DNA of 56,236 bases from Acholeplasmatales bacterium (GTDB taxonomy: Bacteria; Bacillota_I; Bacilli_A; Acholeplasmatales; Acholeplasmataceae). The translations under genes and the position numbers were made by a program. Each line of letters begins with the position of its first letter. The stretch's first letter is position 1. The notes under the pieces are model-generated. The model saw nothing but the letters and a program-made list of their open reading frames with translations, did no database searches and was not told the DNA's origin. The DNA is taken from positions 1 to 56,236 of the forward strand of contig JAITXV010000130.1 in assembly GCA_031284605.1 (NCBI GenBank), in the 5' to 3' direction. Positions 37,198-47,642 of this stretch are shown piece by piece.

Positions 37198-38352
37198 TTA
37201 CTTTCTAAACATTATCCTTTCGCTGTTATACATTTTAGTTAAAATAAAAGTAATAAGTACTACATAAACAACATTAGAAACAATTGTTATAATAAACTGA
37301 GTTATATTGACGTTTATAGTAAATATTTGATAAAGTATTTGACTAGAATTATATAAAGGAATTAGATATAATAAACTATTTCCAGCTGACCCTGATGTAA
37401 TAAGAGTAGATAACCCTAAAACCATAGATAAAAACATAATTGGTAAACTCATAGTAGAAGCTTGTTGGATAGTTTTAGCATAAGCACTAATAATTGATAC
37501 AATCCCCACTATCAAACTAACTGTAAATAAAAGAGTAACTAATACTAAAATATATTCTTTAGCACCATAAACGTTAGATAAGGTCACCCCAGAACCAATT
37601 AATTTAGGTAAAGATAAAACTACTCCTATAAATGAAGATAATGAAGAAATACTAGCTAAGACTGTTAAAGACATTATTTTACCTAATGCTATATGAGTTC
37701 TAGATACAGGAGTAGCTAAAAGAGTATTGATAGTTCCTCTTTCTTTTTCACCTGCTATTGATTCAGGAGCGAATGCCATGCATCCTTGAAATAAGAAAGT
37801 CATAAGAAGCATAGGTAACATACTAGACATTACTAGAAGACTCATATTTTTAGAAGTATCTCCAGTACTAACATCCTCGTCTAAAACATTAAATCCAATT
37901 AAATCAGCACCATATTTAATTTGTAATAATTGTTCTCTATAAATACTAAGATAAGAAGTAATTTGAGCCGATAATTCAACAGAACTAATTTGTTCGCTAT
38001 TATAATAATATTTTACTGTTGGGGAACCACTATCTAATACTTTAGTTTCAAAATCTTCTTCAAAACTAATTACTATATCCCATCCCTTAGGATTTTTAAT
38101 TTTATCTTCTAATTCAGAATTTTTTATAACCACTATATTATATTCATTAGAGCTTTCTAATATACTAATAAATGTACTTGGAGCACTTTCTACTACTATA
38201 GTTTTTTTACCAGTATTTGTAAGACCACTACCAATAATAGTATATAACAAAAATATAAGTAATCCTGGAATAATAAATGCTGTTAGTATTAAAGTTTTAT
38301 TTTTAAAAACTCTCGCAAATTCTTTTCTCATTATTGTCCATATAATTTTCAT
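37198..38352 (-). CDS. ABC-2 type permease (NatB-like)
   Basis: TM topology, IAGEKERGTINTLLATPVSR. Confidence 0.88.
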   Translation of the reverse strand: MKIIWTIMRKEFARVFKNKTLILTAFIIPGLLIFLLYTIIGSGLTNTGKKTIVVESAPSTFISILESSNEYNIVVIKNSELEDKIKNPKGWDIVISFEEDFETKVLDSGSPTVKYYYNSEQISSVELSAQITSYLSIYREQLLQIKYGADLIGFNVLDEDVSTGDTSKNMSLLVMSSMLPMLLMTFLFQGCMAFAPESIAGEKERGTINTLLATPVSRTHIALGKIMSLTVLASISSLSSFIGVVLSLPKLIGSGVTLSNVYGAKEYILVLVTLLFTVSLIVGIVSIISAYAKTIQQASTMSLPIMFLSMVLGLSTLITSGSAGNSLLYLIPLYNSSQILYQIFTINVNITQFIITIVSNVVYVVLITFILTKMYNSERIMFRK

Positions 38353-38354
38353 GT

Positions 38355-39128
38355 TTACACCTCACGTACGTTTTCTTTGTATAAATCAAAAAAAACATCT
38401 TCTAAATTTTTTTCTTTAGTAATATTTGTAATAAGACCATCTTTTACCATATGTCCATTAATTATAATTCCAACTTTATTACATACTTTTTCAATTAAAG
38501 AAAAAATATGGGTAGACAAAATAATTGTTTTATTTTTAGCTTTTAATTCTAATATATAATCAGTTACAACTTTAGCAGTTAATACATCTAAACCATTAGT
38601 TGGTTCATCAAATATAATAATATCGGGGTCGTGAAGAAGAGAAATCGCAAGAGCGGCTTTTTGTTGCATACCTGTACTAAGTTCGCTTATCTTAACTTCA
38701 CTAAACTCATTAATCCCAAACTTATTAAAAAGTTCTTTTTTTCTCTCATCTTTAAATTCTTTAGTAAGTTTTCTTAAATCTGCATAAAAATCAAATAAAT
38801 AAGACGGAGTAAAAAATGGATCTAATTTTAAATCAGTAGTAAGAAAAGCTATATTTTCTTTGATTTTATTAGGTTCTTTATTTATATCTATATCATTTAT
38901 TAATATACTACCACTTTCGCTTTTAATAAGACCTGCTAACATTCTTAAAGTAGTGGTTTTACCTGCACCATTTGAACCTAGAAGACCATAAATATCTCCT
39001 TTTTCAACTTCAAAAGATAATTCATTCACTGCAATTTTTATTTTGTCTTTTGAATTATTTATTTTCATTTGTTTACTTGACAATATAAATGTTTTTTTAA
39101 TATTATCAACTTTGACTATAGCACCCAT
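38355..39128 (-). CDS. ABC transporter ATPase (NatA-like)
   Basis: GSNGAGKTTT, LSTGMQQKAALAISLLHDPDIIIFDEP. Confidence 0.92.
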   Translation of the reverse strand: MGAIVKVDNIKKTFILSSKQMKINNSKDKIKIAVNELSFEVEKGDIYGLLGSNGAGKTTTLRMLAGLIKSESGSILINDIDINKEPNKIKENIAFLTTDLKLDPFFTPSYLFDFYADLRKLTKEFKDERKKELFNKFGINEFSEVKISELSTGMQQKAALAISLLHDPDIIIFDEPTNGLDVLTAKVVTDYILELKAKNKTIILSTHIFSLIEKVCNKVGIIINGHMVKDGLITNITKEKNLEDVFFDLYKENVREV

Positions 39129-39229
39129 TGTATTTTCTCCTTTTAATAAAAATATTTTAAAATACTATCTATATTATACCTAAAACAATAATAAATGAAT
39201 CGTTTTATTACTTTTTGTTACTAATGTTA

Positions 39230-39370
39230 ATAACTTATCCACAAGATATCCATATTAGTGGATAAGTGGAAAACTTTATATTATGATAAGTGCCATAAAA
39301 ATGAAAAAAGTTATTCACTTGTCAAATATTTTTAATAAAAGTTATCCACATTTTTCGTGGATAACTTTTA
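39230..39370. other. oriC: Upstream oriC sub-region: DnaA-box cluster
   Basis: TTATCCACA 39235-39243; AGTGGATAA 39257-39265; TTATTCACT 39311-39319; TTATCCACA 39342-39350; CGTGGATAA 39356-39364. Confidence 0.85.
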
Positions 39371-39436
39371 GACATTTTTTAGATATTTGGATGTAATATA
39401 TGATAACATATAAGTATATCAAAAAAAGGAATAAGC

Positions 39437-40798
39437 ATGCAAAACATTAATGATTTATGGAATAAAATTTTATCAAATTTGAAAGAATATACTAATGAAG
39501 AAGTTTTTGAAGAAGTTTTTGGAAATATTAAAGATATTTATTCAGTAAAAGATAACATAGTTAAAGTTATTGTTGAAAATGCATTTTCTAAAAATAGAAT
39601 AGAGAGGCTTTATATTAACAAAATTAATGAATTAGCTAGTGGATTTGCGAAAGAGGAAATAGAATTTAAATTTATAACTAGAGAAGAAGCTTTAAAAGAA
39701 AAGCAAACAAATGATTCTAATCCTACTAATATTAATAAATTCATTGATACTAATTTAAATAAAACTTACACATTCAATAACTTTATAGTTGGAGAACCTA
39801 ACTTCTTCGCAAGTAGAATGGCATTAAAAGTAGCTGAACAACTAGGATGTGATAACCCTCTATATATATTTGGTGATGTCGGATTAGGAAAAACCCATTT
39901 GATGCAAGCAGTAGGCAACTACGTAGCAGATAAAAATGAAGTAAAAAAAGAAAAATTAAACATTTTATATGTTAAATCAGATGTATTTAGAGAAGATTTT
40001 ACTAAATCTTTAGGTTCTAAAAATATGGAAGATTTTTATAAAAAATATAGAAATTGCGATTTATTACTTGTTGATGATATTCAAATATTATCAGGTTCTA
40101 AACAAACTCAGTCAGAATTCTTTAAATTATTTGATTTTTTATATAATAATAATAAACAAATAGTAATAACAAGTGATAAACCAGCAACAGAACTAAAAGA
40201 TATAATGCCAAGACTAACTAGTCGTTTCTCTCAAGGATTAAGTGTCGATATAGGTACACCCGACAAAGAAATGAGAAAGAAAATATTAAGAAAGAAATTA
40301 GAATTAGAATATCCTTCTGAAGTGACACTTAATGATGATATTTTAGAATATATTGCTAGACTTTTTGATAGCAATATTAGAGAATTAGAAGGGGCTTTAA
40401 AAAGGGTAATATATTACTCTATGATTAATAACCATAGCTTTACTTTAGAGAACGCAAAAGAAAGCTTAGAAAGTTTAGTAAAATCTAAAAAGAAAATAAA
40501 TAATCTAACTCAAAGTAATTACTATAAAATTCAAAGCATTGTATCTGATTATTTTGGAATTACTATTGAAGAACTAATATCTAAACAAAGAAGCGCTAAA
40601 TATATTTTACCCCGCCACATTTCAATGTACCTAATAAAAAAGAATAATGATGTTTCTTTTAAACAAATAGGTGAAATGTTTGGAGGTAAAGATCATTCTA
40701 CAGTTTTAAGTGCTTATGAAAAAATAGAAAAAGATATTAAAAATAATGACCAAACTAAAAAAATAGTGGAAATGCTCACTAAAAAAATAAATATTTAG
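39437..40798 (+). CDS. dnaA: Chromosomal replication initiator protein
   Basis: YIFGDVGLGKTHLMQA, LLVDDIQ, DHSTVLSAYEKI. Confidence 0.98.
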   Translation: MQNINDLWNKILSNLKEYTNEEVFEEVFGNIKDIYSVKDNIVKVIVENAFSKNRIERLYINKINELASGFAKEEIEFKFITREEALKEKQTNDSNPTNINKFIDTNLNKTYTFNNFIVGEPNFFASRMALKVAEQLGCDNPLYIFGDVGLGKTHLMQAVGNYVADKNEVKKEKLNILYVKSDVFREDFTKSLGSKNMEDFYKKYRNCDLLLVDDIQILSGSKQTQSEFFKLFDFLYNNNKQIVITSDKPATELKDIMPRLTSRFSQGLSVDIGTPDKEMRKKILRKKLELEYPSEVTLNDDILEYIARLFDSNIRELEGALKRVIYYSMINNHSFTLENAKESLESLVKSKKKINNLTQSNYYKIQSIVSDYFGITIEELISKQRSAKYILPRHISMYLIKKNNDVSFKQIGEMFGGKDHSTVLSAYEKIEKDIKNNDQTKKIVEMLTKKINI

Positions 40799-40805
40799 CA
40801 TAACT

Positions 40806-40900
40806 TGTGGATAATTTGGTATAATAATAGTGTAGTTAAGCAAAAATTAGAGTTTTCCACTTATCCACCGATACTAATAATAATAACTATAATAAATAAG
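40806..40900. other. oriC: Downstream oriC sub-region: DnaA boxes and A/T-rich TAATAATAATAA element
   Basis: TGTGGATAA 40806-40814; TTATCCACC 40861-40869; followed by ATACTAATAATAATAACTATAATAAATAA. Confidence 0.75.
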
Positions 40901-40913
40901 GAGAAATAACAAA

Positions 40914-42044
40914 ATGAATTTTAGTATAAATAAAGATGTATTATTAACAAATCTATTAATAGTTTCAAAAGCATTAGCTTCTAAAACAGTTAATCAATTG
41001 TTACAAAGTATAAAACTAGATATAAATGAAGATACAATTACCTTAACTGCTAGTAATGGTGAAATATCTATTAAAAATAGTTTTAAAGATAAAAGTTTAA
41101 AAGTAATTGAAGGAGGAAGTGTTTTAATTCCTGGTAAATACTTTTTAGAAAGTGTAAGGATGATATCTTCTTATACTGTTGAATTTAATTTAATAGATGA
41201 AAACATCATTTCAATTAAATCAGGAACCTTAGAATACAAACTTAACTTATGGAATGTAGAAGACTATCCTAATGTAGACTTTTTAGACTTATTAGATAGT
41301 CTAAAAATAGGAAGCTCTACTTTAAGAACTATAATTAGAGAAGTAGCATTCAATGCTGCTATAAATGATAAGAAACCTATATTAACAGGTATTAATTTTA
41401 AATACTCTAACCATTTATTAACAGTAGTAGCTACTGACTCTTTTAGATTAGCTCGTAAAGAATTAGCACTTGAATTAAATTATAAAGATTTTGAAATAAC
41501 TATTCCTAATAAAAGTTTAGATGAATTATTAAAAATTCTTGAATCGTACGAAGAAGATGTTAATATTTATATAACTTCTAATAAAGTATTATTTAAAATT
41601 AATGATTTATATTTTCAAACTCGTCTTTTAGATGGTCAATATCCTGAAACATCTAGAATTATTCCTTCTTCATTTGATTGTATTTTATGTTTTAATAAAG
41701 TAGACTTATTAACTAGTGTTGAATCTGTTGCTTTATTAGCTACTAGAGAATCAGGAACTAATTTAGGATTTATTAATTTTAGTTTAAGAAGTGATAAAGT
41801 TCTTGAAATAAGAGCTAATAATTCAGAAGTAGGTAATGCTGTTAGAGAACTAATTCCATCAAATGATGTAATTGGTAATAATTTAAAAATATCTTTTAGT
41901 TCAAAATATTTAGTTGATGTATTAAGGAGTTTACAAACTAACGAAATAGTTATGTCTTTTGTGGGTAGTTTTAAACCAATTGTTATAAGAGAATTAAATA
42001 ATAATGAGTTAACTCACTTAATAATCCCAGTGAGAGTTGATTAA
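40914..42044 (+). CDS. dnaN: DNA polymerase III beta clamp
   Basis: Length, KPILTGINF, VATDSFRLARK, position after dnaA. Confidence 0.97.
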   Translation: MNFSINKDVLLTNLLIVSKALASKTVNQLLQSIKLDINEDTITLTASNGEISIKNSFKDKSLKVIEGGSVLIPGKYFLESVRMISSYTVEFNLIDENIISIKSGTLEYKLNLWNVEDYPNVDFLDLLDSLKIGSSTLRTIIREVAFNAAINDKKPILTGINFKYSNHLLTVVATDSFRLARKELALELNYKDFEITIPNKSLDELLKILESYEEDVNIYITSNKVLFKINDLYFQTRLLDGQYPETSRIIPSSFDCILCFNKVDLLTSVESVALLATRESGTNLGFINFSLRSDKVLEIRANNSEVGNAVRELIPSNDVIGNNLKISFSSKYLVDVLRSLQTNEIVMSFVGSFKPIVIRELNNNELTHLIIPVRVD

Positions 42045-42946
42045 TGAGAAAAGTACAAATAATTGCAGACTCAACAAGTGATATAAAAAATGTAAAAAGA
42101 ATCATAGATGATTCTAATGTTAATTATTTTTCTTTATATACTAAAAGAAATGTTAAAACACTTCCATTAGGTGTTGATATAGCAGGTATATACTACGCTG
42201 ATGGGGTAGACTTGTCAGTACCAAGTATGTTTGATAAAATTGAAAGTTCTAAAACTATGCCTAAAACAAGTGCTATAAGTCCTCAAAAATTTATAGATTG
42301 TTTTAAAGAATTTATTGATAAAGATATGGATATAGTTTATATATCACTTAGTAGTAAAATCTCAAGTACATATAACAGTGCAGTTATAGCGCTAGAAAGT
42401 TTTGATAAAGATAGAATTTTTGTAATAGATAGTGAATCTTTATCTGCTGGTATTGGCTTGTCAGTTATGAAAGCTTGTGACTTAAGAGATAATGGTTTAA
42501 GTGCTGAAGAAATATGTAATTATATTAATAAATATAAAAAAGGTGTTACAGCTCAATTTGGAATTAATTCATTAGAATTTTTATATAAAGGTGGTAGAGC
42601 TAGTGGTTTAACTTTCTTTATTTCTAAAATAGTTAGAATAAAACCATTGTTAGTTATGAAAGACGGTTCTTTAGTTATAAAAGATAAAATAATGGGTAAA
42701 ACTAAAAAAGTAATAGAAAAGCAATTTGAATATTTTTTAGAAGATTATAAAAATGGGAAAGTAGATACTAGTTATATTTTTGTTACTCATTGTTATGCAT
42801 ATGATTTAAAAGATTGTGTCAAAGAAATGTTTGTTAATGCTAATATCCCACTTGATAACGTATATGAATCTTTATCAGGATGTGTTATATCAAGCCATTG
42901 TGGAAAAGGTACATTAGGAATATTATACGGATTGTTAACTAAATAA
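42044..42946 (+). CDS. DegV family fatty-acid-binding protein
   Basis: IADSTSDI, TSAISPQKF, KGGRASG. Confidence 0.92.
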   Translation: MRKVQIIADSTSDIKNVKRIIDDSNVNYFSLYTKRNVKTLPLGVDIAGIYYADGVDLSVPSMFDKIESSKTMPKTSAISPQKFIDCFKEFIDKDMDIVYISLSSKISSTYNSAVIALESFDKDRIFVIDSESLSAGIGLSVMKACDLRDNGLSAEEICNYINKYKKGVTAQFGINSLEFLYKGGRASGLTFFISKIVRIKPLLVMKDGSLVIKDKIMGKTKKVIEKQFEYFLEDYKNGKVDTSYIFVTHCYAYDLKDCVKEMFVNANIPLDNVYESLSGCVISSHCGKGTLGILYGLLTK

Positions 42947-42952
42947 AAATAA

Positions 42953-42988
42953 TAAAAAAATGCCCTAAATAACTTAGGGCATTTTTTA
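42953..42988 (+). terminator. Intrinsic terminator
   Basis: AAAAAAATGCCCTAA..TTAGGGCATTTTTT. Confidence 0.92.
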
Positions 42989-43074
42989 ATAAAATAATAA
43001 TAATAATAATAATATAATATTAAAGAGTTTCAAGAAAAACATACTAGAAAATAAAAAAGTTTATTATTCTATTT

Positions 43075-43728
43075 TTAATAATAGATAAATTCAAATTTTT
43101 TTAGTTTACAGTAATCATTTTTGCTAAAAGCTATATAAGGTCTAAAACCTACCCAACAGCACCACATAATACCAACAGTTTCTCCACTTGTAGTAATTAG
43201 ATTTCCATACATTACATTTGTATCAAAGTCCCTAGTAACTACAGAATGATCACAACTATAATTATAGTTTGTTTCTTCTACTAATTTTCTATTTCTAATA
43301 TCTAAACTACTACTTTCATGTATTGATATTAGTGACACCTTATCTTTGCAATATACAGTCTTATTCTCTCTAAAGCCAGTTTTTACTGTACAACCACGCA
43401 TAACAGGTTCAATTAAATTTCTTTCTTCTTCATTAAACGCATAATCTAAAAATTCAATATTTAAATATGCTCTAGCGTTGCTATCATAAAAAGAAGTGTA
43501 TTTAGAATTCATATCATTACAAAAAATTTTACAACCACTACCAACAGGTTTCAAAATAATATCACTGATAAAATAATAATACTCATCGTCACTATATAAC
43601 AATGTCCATTTTAATGGTTGTATTAAGTATTTCTTCCCATCATTAACAAATATATCCTCTCCATCTTCAGTACACTCTTTCTGTGGATACTTCCCAAATT
43701 TAATCCTAATGTGCGTATGTTCATCCAT
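43075..43728 (-). CDS. DUF6273-like protein
   Basis: FGKYPQKE..IQPLKWTLL..SDIIL..SNARAYLNIEFLDYAFNEEERNLI. Confidence 0.6.
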   Translation of the reverse strand: MDEHTHIRIKFGKYPQKECTEDGEDIFVNDGKKYLIQPLKWTLLYSDDEYYYFISDIILKPVGSGCKIFCNDMNSKYTSFYDSNARAYLNIEFLDYAFNEEERNLIEPVMRGCTVKTGFRENKTVYCKDKVSLISIHESSSLDIRNRKLVEETNYNYSCDHSVVTRDFDTNVMYGNLITTSGETVGIMWCCWVGFRPYIAFSKNDYCKLKKFEFIYY

Positions 43729-44040
43729 ATCTCTATCTCTCCTTTTCTTCTACTTATAATAACTGTTTTTTAACTAAATATAAAGAGATTTATTTAATAT
43801 TAATATGACAGTTAAGTAATTTATAAAACTATACTTAAATTATACCAATTTTATTTATAAAACTATAAAATTAATACATTTGTCAATTAACAACAATAAT
43901 ATATAAGTTTTTTATATCCAAAAAGTTCTCTATATATTAATATATAATAGGGAATCATAAACAAAAAACTTAGTTATTTTTAGTTGTGCATTTCCTTTGA
44001 CAAAGTATCACAATTTAGTGTATACTAGATATTAGTAACA

Positions 44041-44104
44041 ATCATATATGTTTGAATTGATGGCTCAAACGTCTCTACCTCGTTGCCTAAAACGAGACTA
44101 TGAT
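44041..44104 (+). ncRNA. Purine riboswitch, guanine-class aptamer
   Basis: P1 ATCATA/TATGAT; P2 GTTTGA/TCAAAC with L2 ending UGG; J2/3 GUCUCUACC; P3 with L3 GCCUAA(A); J3/1 GACUAUG carrying the C74-equivalent. Confidence 0.88.
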
Positions 44105-44166
44105 AACTATTTTTTTTAAGATTTATTTTGATTGCGTACTAAAAAAAACAAAGAAAGAGGAAAAAG

Positions 44167-45180
44167 ATGAAAAAAGTATTTTTATTAATTTGTTGTATTT
44201 TTGTATTATTTTTTGGTGTTGCATGTAGTGGAGGTGGCGATGATCCAGATACGATTAATATTTGGTTTGTTCCTTCAAGAAGTGCACAAATTATTAGTGA
44301 CAACAAAGTTTTTATTGAAGAAGCGCTTGCTGCTAAACTAAATAAAAAAGTTGTAGTAGATACAGGTACTAGCTACAATGCAGTATTAGAAGGTATGTTA
44401 TCTGATCAAATCGATGTTGGTTTTTTAACTGCTCAACAGTACGCTGCAGCTTCTATTGATGAAGCGGGTAAAGTTGAAGCTATTTTGACAAGTGTAAGAG
44501 ATGCTTACCAAGTTCAGATCGATCACCCTAATGATTTTCCAGCTCAAATTGCTGCTATGAATTTACCTTCATATCACGGAGAACAAGCAGTTGAAAAAGC
44601 TTCTTCTTATAGTTCAATTTGTATCGTAAAAACAGAAAACTATGGTGCAGGTAAAATAGCTACTATAGCTGACTTGGCTGGTAAAACAGTAGCTGTTCAA
44701 GCTTCTACAAGCGGTGCAGGTTATGTTTATCCAAGTGTTGCTTTACATAATGCTGGTTTAAAATTTACTACTAATGAAGTTCCTGGTCCTAATGAAGTTA
44801 AAGCTATTACAATTGCACCTTATGCATCTGCAGTAACTGCTTTATTACAAGGTCAAGTTGACGCTGCATGGATATTCTTAGATGTTAGATATGCTAATTT
44901 TTATGTAACAGGAGATGACTTAGAAATATTCAACAAAACTAAAGTAGTTGCTATGACACCTGGTATCTATAACGACACAGTTAGTGTAAGAAGTAATCTA
45001 AAAGCTTCTTTAAAACAAAAAATTGCAGATGCTTTTATTGAAATAGCTGAAAGTGGTTCTAAAGAAGTTAAAGACGCTTTATACAATATTTATTCACATA
45101 CTGGTTATTTAAAAGCAAATGATAAAGATTATGATGGAGAAAGACAAGTTTGTCTTTTCAAAAGAGAACAAGAAGCTTAG
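44167..45180 (+). CDS. PhnD-like substrate-binding lipoprotein
   Basis: Lipobox FGVACSGG; VGFLTAQQYAA, LAGKTVAVQASTSGAGYVYPSVAL. Confidence 0.88.
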   Translation: MKKVFLLICCIFVLFFGVACSGGGDDPDTINIWFVPSRSAQIISDNKVFIEEALAAKLNKKVVVDTGTSYNAVLEGMLSDQIDVGFLTAQQYAAASIDEAGKVEAILTSVRDAYQVQIDHPNDFPAQIAAMNLPSYHGEQAVEKASSYSSICIVKTENYGAGKIATIADLAGKTVAVQASTSGAGYVYPSVALHNAGLKFTTNEVPGPNEVKAITIAPYASAVTALLQGQVDAAWIFLDVRYANFYVTGDDLEIFNKTKVVAMTPGIYNDTVSVRSNLKASLKQKIADAFIEIAESGSKEVKDALYNIYSHTGYLKANDKDYDGERQVCLFKREQEA

Positions 45181-45186
45181 TAGAAA

Positions 45187-45996
45187 TTGGAAACTTCTAA
45201 AACAGTCGTAATACAATTTAAAAATGTTAACAAAACTTATCCTAATGGTTTCCAAGCGTTAAAAAACGTTAACTTAGAAATATATAGTGGTGAATTTATT
45301 GCGATTATTGGTCTTAGTGGTGCTGGTAAATCAACACTACTAAGGTCAATAAATAAAATGCACCCCATCACAAGTGGTGAACTTTTCGTTGGTCAGTCTG
45401 ATGTAAGCAAGCTTCAAGGCAAGGAGCTTCGCTTACTTAGACGAAACATAGGAATGGTTTTTCAGTCTTTTAATCTTGTTAAACGTTCTACTGTATTAGC
45501 TAACGTATTAAACGGAAGAGTTGCTTATAACAACAAGTTTTTAATGTTTTTAGGCATCTTTTCACAAAAAGATAAAATAAGAGCTTTAGAATCTTTAGAT
45601 GACTTAGGAATTTTAGATAAAGCTTATGAAAGAGCAGATAGATTGTCAGGTGGTCAACAACAAAGAGTTGCTTTATCTAGAGCACTAACTCAGGAAAGTA
45701 CGATAATCTTAGCAGATGAACCAGTAGCTTCTCTTGATCCTATTACAACTATAAGTGTAATGGATGATTTTTCTAAGATAAACAAAAAATTAGGCATAAC
45801 TATTATAGCCAATATGCATCACGTGGATTTAGCTTTGAAATACGCAACTAGAATAATAGGGCTTAAAGATGGTCAGGTAGTATACGATGGACCTTGTTCT
45901 AATGTTACAGATGAAGTAATAACTTCTATATACGGGAGAAGCTTAACATCTAATGAAAAATTAGGAGAAGCAGTTAATGAAGAAACCACTTCTTAA
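45187..45996 (+). CDS. PhnC-like ABC transporter ATPase (TTG start)
   Basis: [31 protein letters not shown]. Confidence 0.9.
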   Translation: METSKTVVIQFKNVNKTYPNGFQALKNVNLEIYSGEFIAIIGLSGAGKSTLLRSINKMHPITSGELFVGQSDVSKLQGKELRLLRRNIGMVFQSFNLVKRSTVLANVLNGRVAYNNKFLMFLGIFSQKDKIRALESLDDLGILDKAYERADRLSGGQQQRVALSRALTQESTIILADEPVASLDPITTISVMDDFSKINKKLGITIIANMHHVDLALKYATRIIGLKDGQVVYDGPCSNVTDEVITSIYGRSLTSNEKLGEAVNEETTS

Positions 45997-46819
45997 GAAA
46001 CCAAGCAAAAAGTTGTTAATTCACGGAAAAGTAATAAGACAACCAATGAATATTTTATTATATGTAGTAATTGGAATATTCATTATTTTTTTTATTGCTT
46101 GTTGGTTTTTTATCAAGTTTCCTAAACGTATCCGTATAGACCAAGTTTTTGAGATTTTTATTGGAATGTTATCTCCAAGAAAAGGAAAAACTTGGGCTGA
46201 TTATTTCAAATATTTTGCAAATAAGGAGATGTGGAACAATATACGAACTACTTTAGAGATGTGTTTTATTGGTACTTTAGTTGGTTCATTGTTTAGTTTA
46301 CCGGTAGCTATTTTAACTTCTAGGAATATAGTAAAAAATAAATTTGTTGTTTATTTTATTAGAGTATTTCTAACATTTGTTAGATCAATTCCAATAAACA
46401 TAATAGCCTTGATAGCTTTATTTCTTGCAGGAATAGGAATATTTTCAGGAACAGTAGCTATATCAGTATTTACGTTTGGAATTATGTCTAAAATGTTATA
46501 TGAATCAATTGAGACTTTAGATATGGGTTCGTATGAAGCAGTAATAAGCACTGGTACTTCTAGTTTTTTTGCGGTAAGAAGAGCTACAATTCCACAAATA
46601 CTGCCTCTTTACATAGGATATACAGTATATGCTTTTGAGATGAATTTTAGAGCTTCAATTATATTAGGTTTAGTTGGAGCTGGTGGTATAGGTTTGTTAT
46701 TAGATAACAATATAAAAGAAAGATATTATGACAGAGTTGGAGTTATTGTATTTATCTTTATGGTAATTGTATTATTATTACAATTATTAACAAGATTAAT
46801 AAATAAGAAATTAAGATGA
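45977..46819 (+). CDS. PhnE-like permease 1
   Basis: RSIPINIIALI, FEMNFRASIILGLVGAGGIGLLL. Confidence 0.9.
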   Translation: MKKPLLKKPSKKLLIHGKVIRQPMNILLYVVIGIFIIFFIACWFFIKFPKRIRIDQVFEIFIGMLSPRKGKTWADYFKYFANKEMWNNIRTTLEMCFIGTLVGSLFSLPVAILTSRNIVKNKFVVYFIRVFLTFVRSIPINIIALIALFLAGIGIFSGTVAISVFTFGIMSKMLYESIETLDMGSYEAVISTGTSSFFAVRRATIPQILPLYIGYTVYAFEMNFRASIILGLVGAGGIGLLLDNNIKERYYDRVGVIVFIFMVIVLLLQLLTRLINKKLR

Positions 46820-47628
46820 ACGATAAAATTCAAGCAGCGTATAATAAAAAACCAAAAAAATGGATTTATAACCTATTGATTGTATTAATGATTATAGGTA
46901 TTTTTATCTTTTCAATTATTAATTCTAAAATGAAAATTAAACAAATGGATGTATTAGGAAGTTTTAAAAAAATGCTTTATGGGTTTACTCATCCTGATAT
47001 AGAACTACTATTTGGATATGGAAAATATAAAGGAGAATATGGTTTACCATATTTAGCTATGCAAACAGTAGCTATCGCCTTTATAGGTACAACTATTGCT
47101 TCAATTCTTAGTTTACCATTTAGTTTTCTAGCTAGTAAAAAATTATTAGGAAAATATAGTATAATTGGAGAAATAATAATTATATTAATAAGAACTTTTC
47201 CTGAAATACTTTTAGCTCTCATACTTTTAAAAATAGTAGGATTAGGCTCATTTACTGGGGTATTAGTAATATCCATCCATTCAATTGGAATGATATCTAA
47301 ATTATACGCTGAAAGCATTGATAATATGGATTCTGAAACCCTAGAAGCTCTTGATGCAGTAGGTTCTACTAAAATGTCAAAAATAAGGCATTCAGTTATG
47401 CCTCAACAATTACCTGATTTTTTATCAGTAGCACTATATAGATTTGATATTAATATAAGAACAGCTACAATATTAGGTGTAGTATCAGCTGGTGGTTTAG
47501 GGTATCCTATTTGGGTAGCTACTAGTGAATGGAAATGGTCTCAATTATCTTCAATTATTATTGTTACTATAGTAATGGTTACGATAGTTGATTTAATATC
47601 TAACTGGCTAAGAAAAAAACTGGTATAA
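46816..47628 (+). CDS. PhnE-like permease 2
   Basis: RTFPEILLALI, FDINIRTATILGVVSAGGLGYPI. Confidence 0.9.
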   Translation: MNDKIQAAYNKKPKKWIYNLLIVLMIIGIFIFSIINSKMKIKQMDVLGSFKKMLYGFTHPDIELLFGYGKYKGEYGLPYLAMQTVAIAFIGTTIASILSLPFSFLASKKLLGKYSIIGEIIIILIRTFPEILLALILLKIVGLGSFTGVLVISIHSIGMISKLYAESIDNMDSETLEALDAVGSTKMSKIRHSVMPQQLPDFLSVALYRFDINIRTATILGVVSAGGLGYPIWVATSEWKWSQLSSIIIVTIVMVTIVDLISNWLRKKLV

Positions 47629-47641
47629 ACCAGTTTTTTTT
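47613..47641. terminator. Bidirectional terminator
   Basis: AAAAAACTGGTATAAACCAGTTTTTTT. Confidence 0.88.
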
Positions 47642-47642
47642 A

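Noticed and set aside
42990-43020. AATAATAATAAT run as functional element
   Set aside because: Simple low-complexity sequence directly after a terminator in an A/T-rich genome.
44167-47628. Straight annotation as a phosphonate importer
   Set aside because: No C-P lyase or phosphonate catabolism genes nearby, and the upstream guanine-class riboswitch points to a purine-related ligand.
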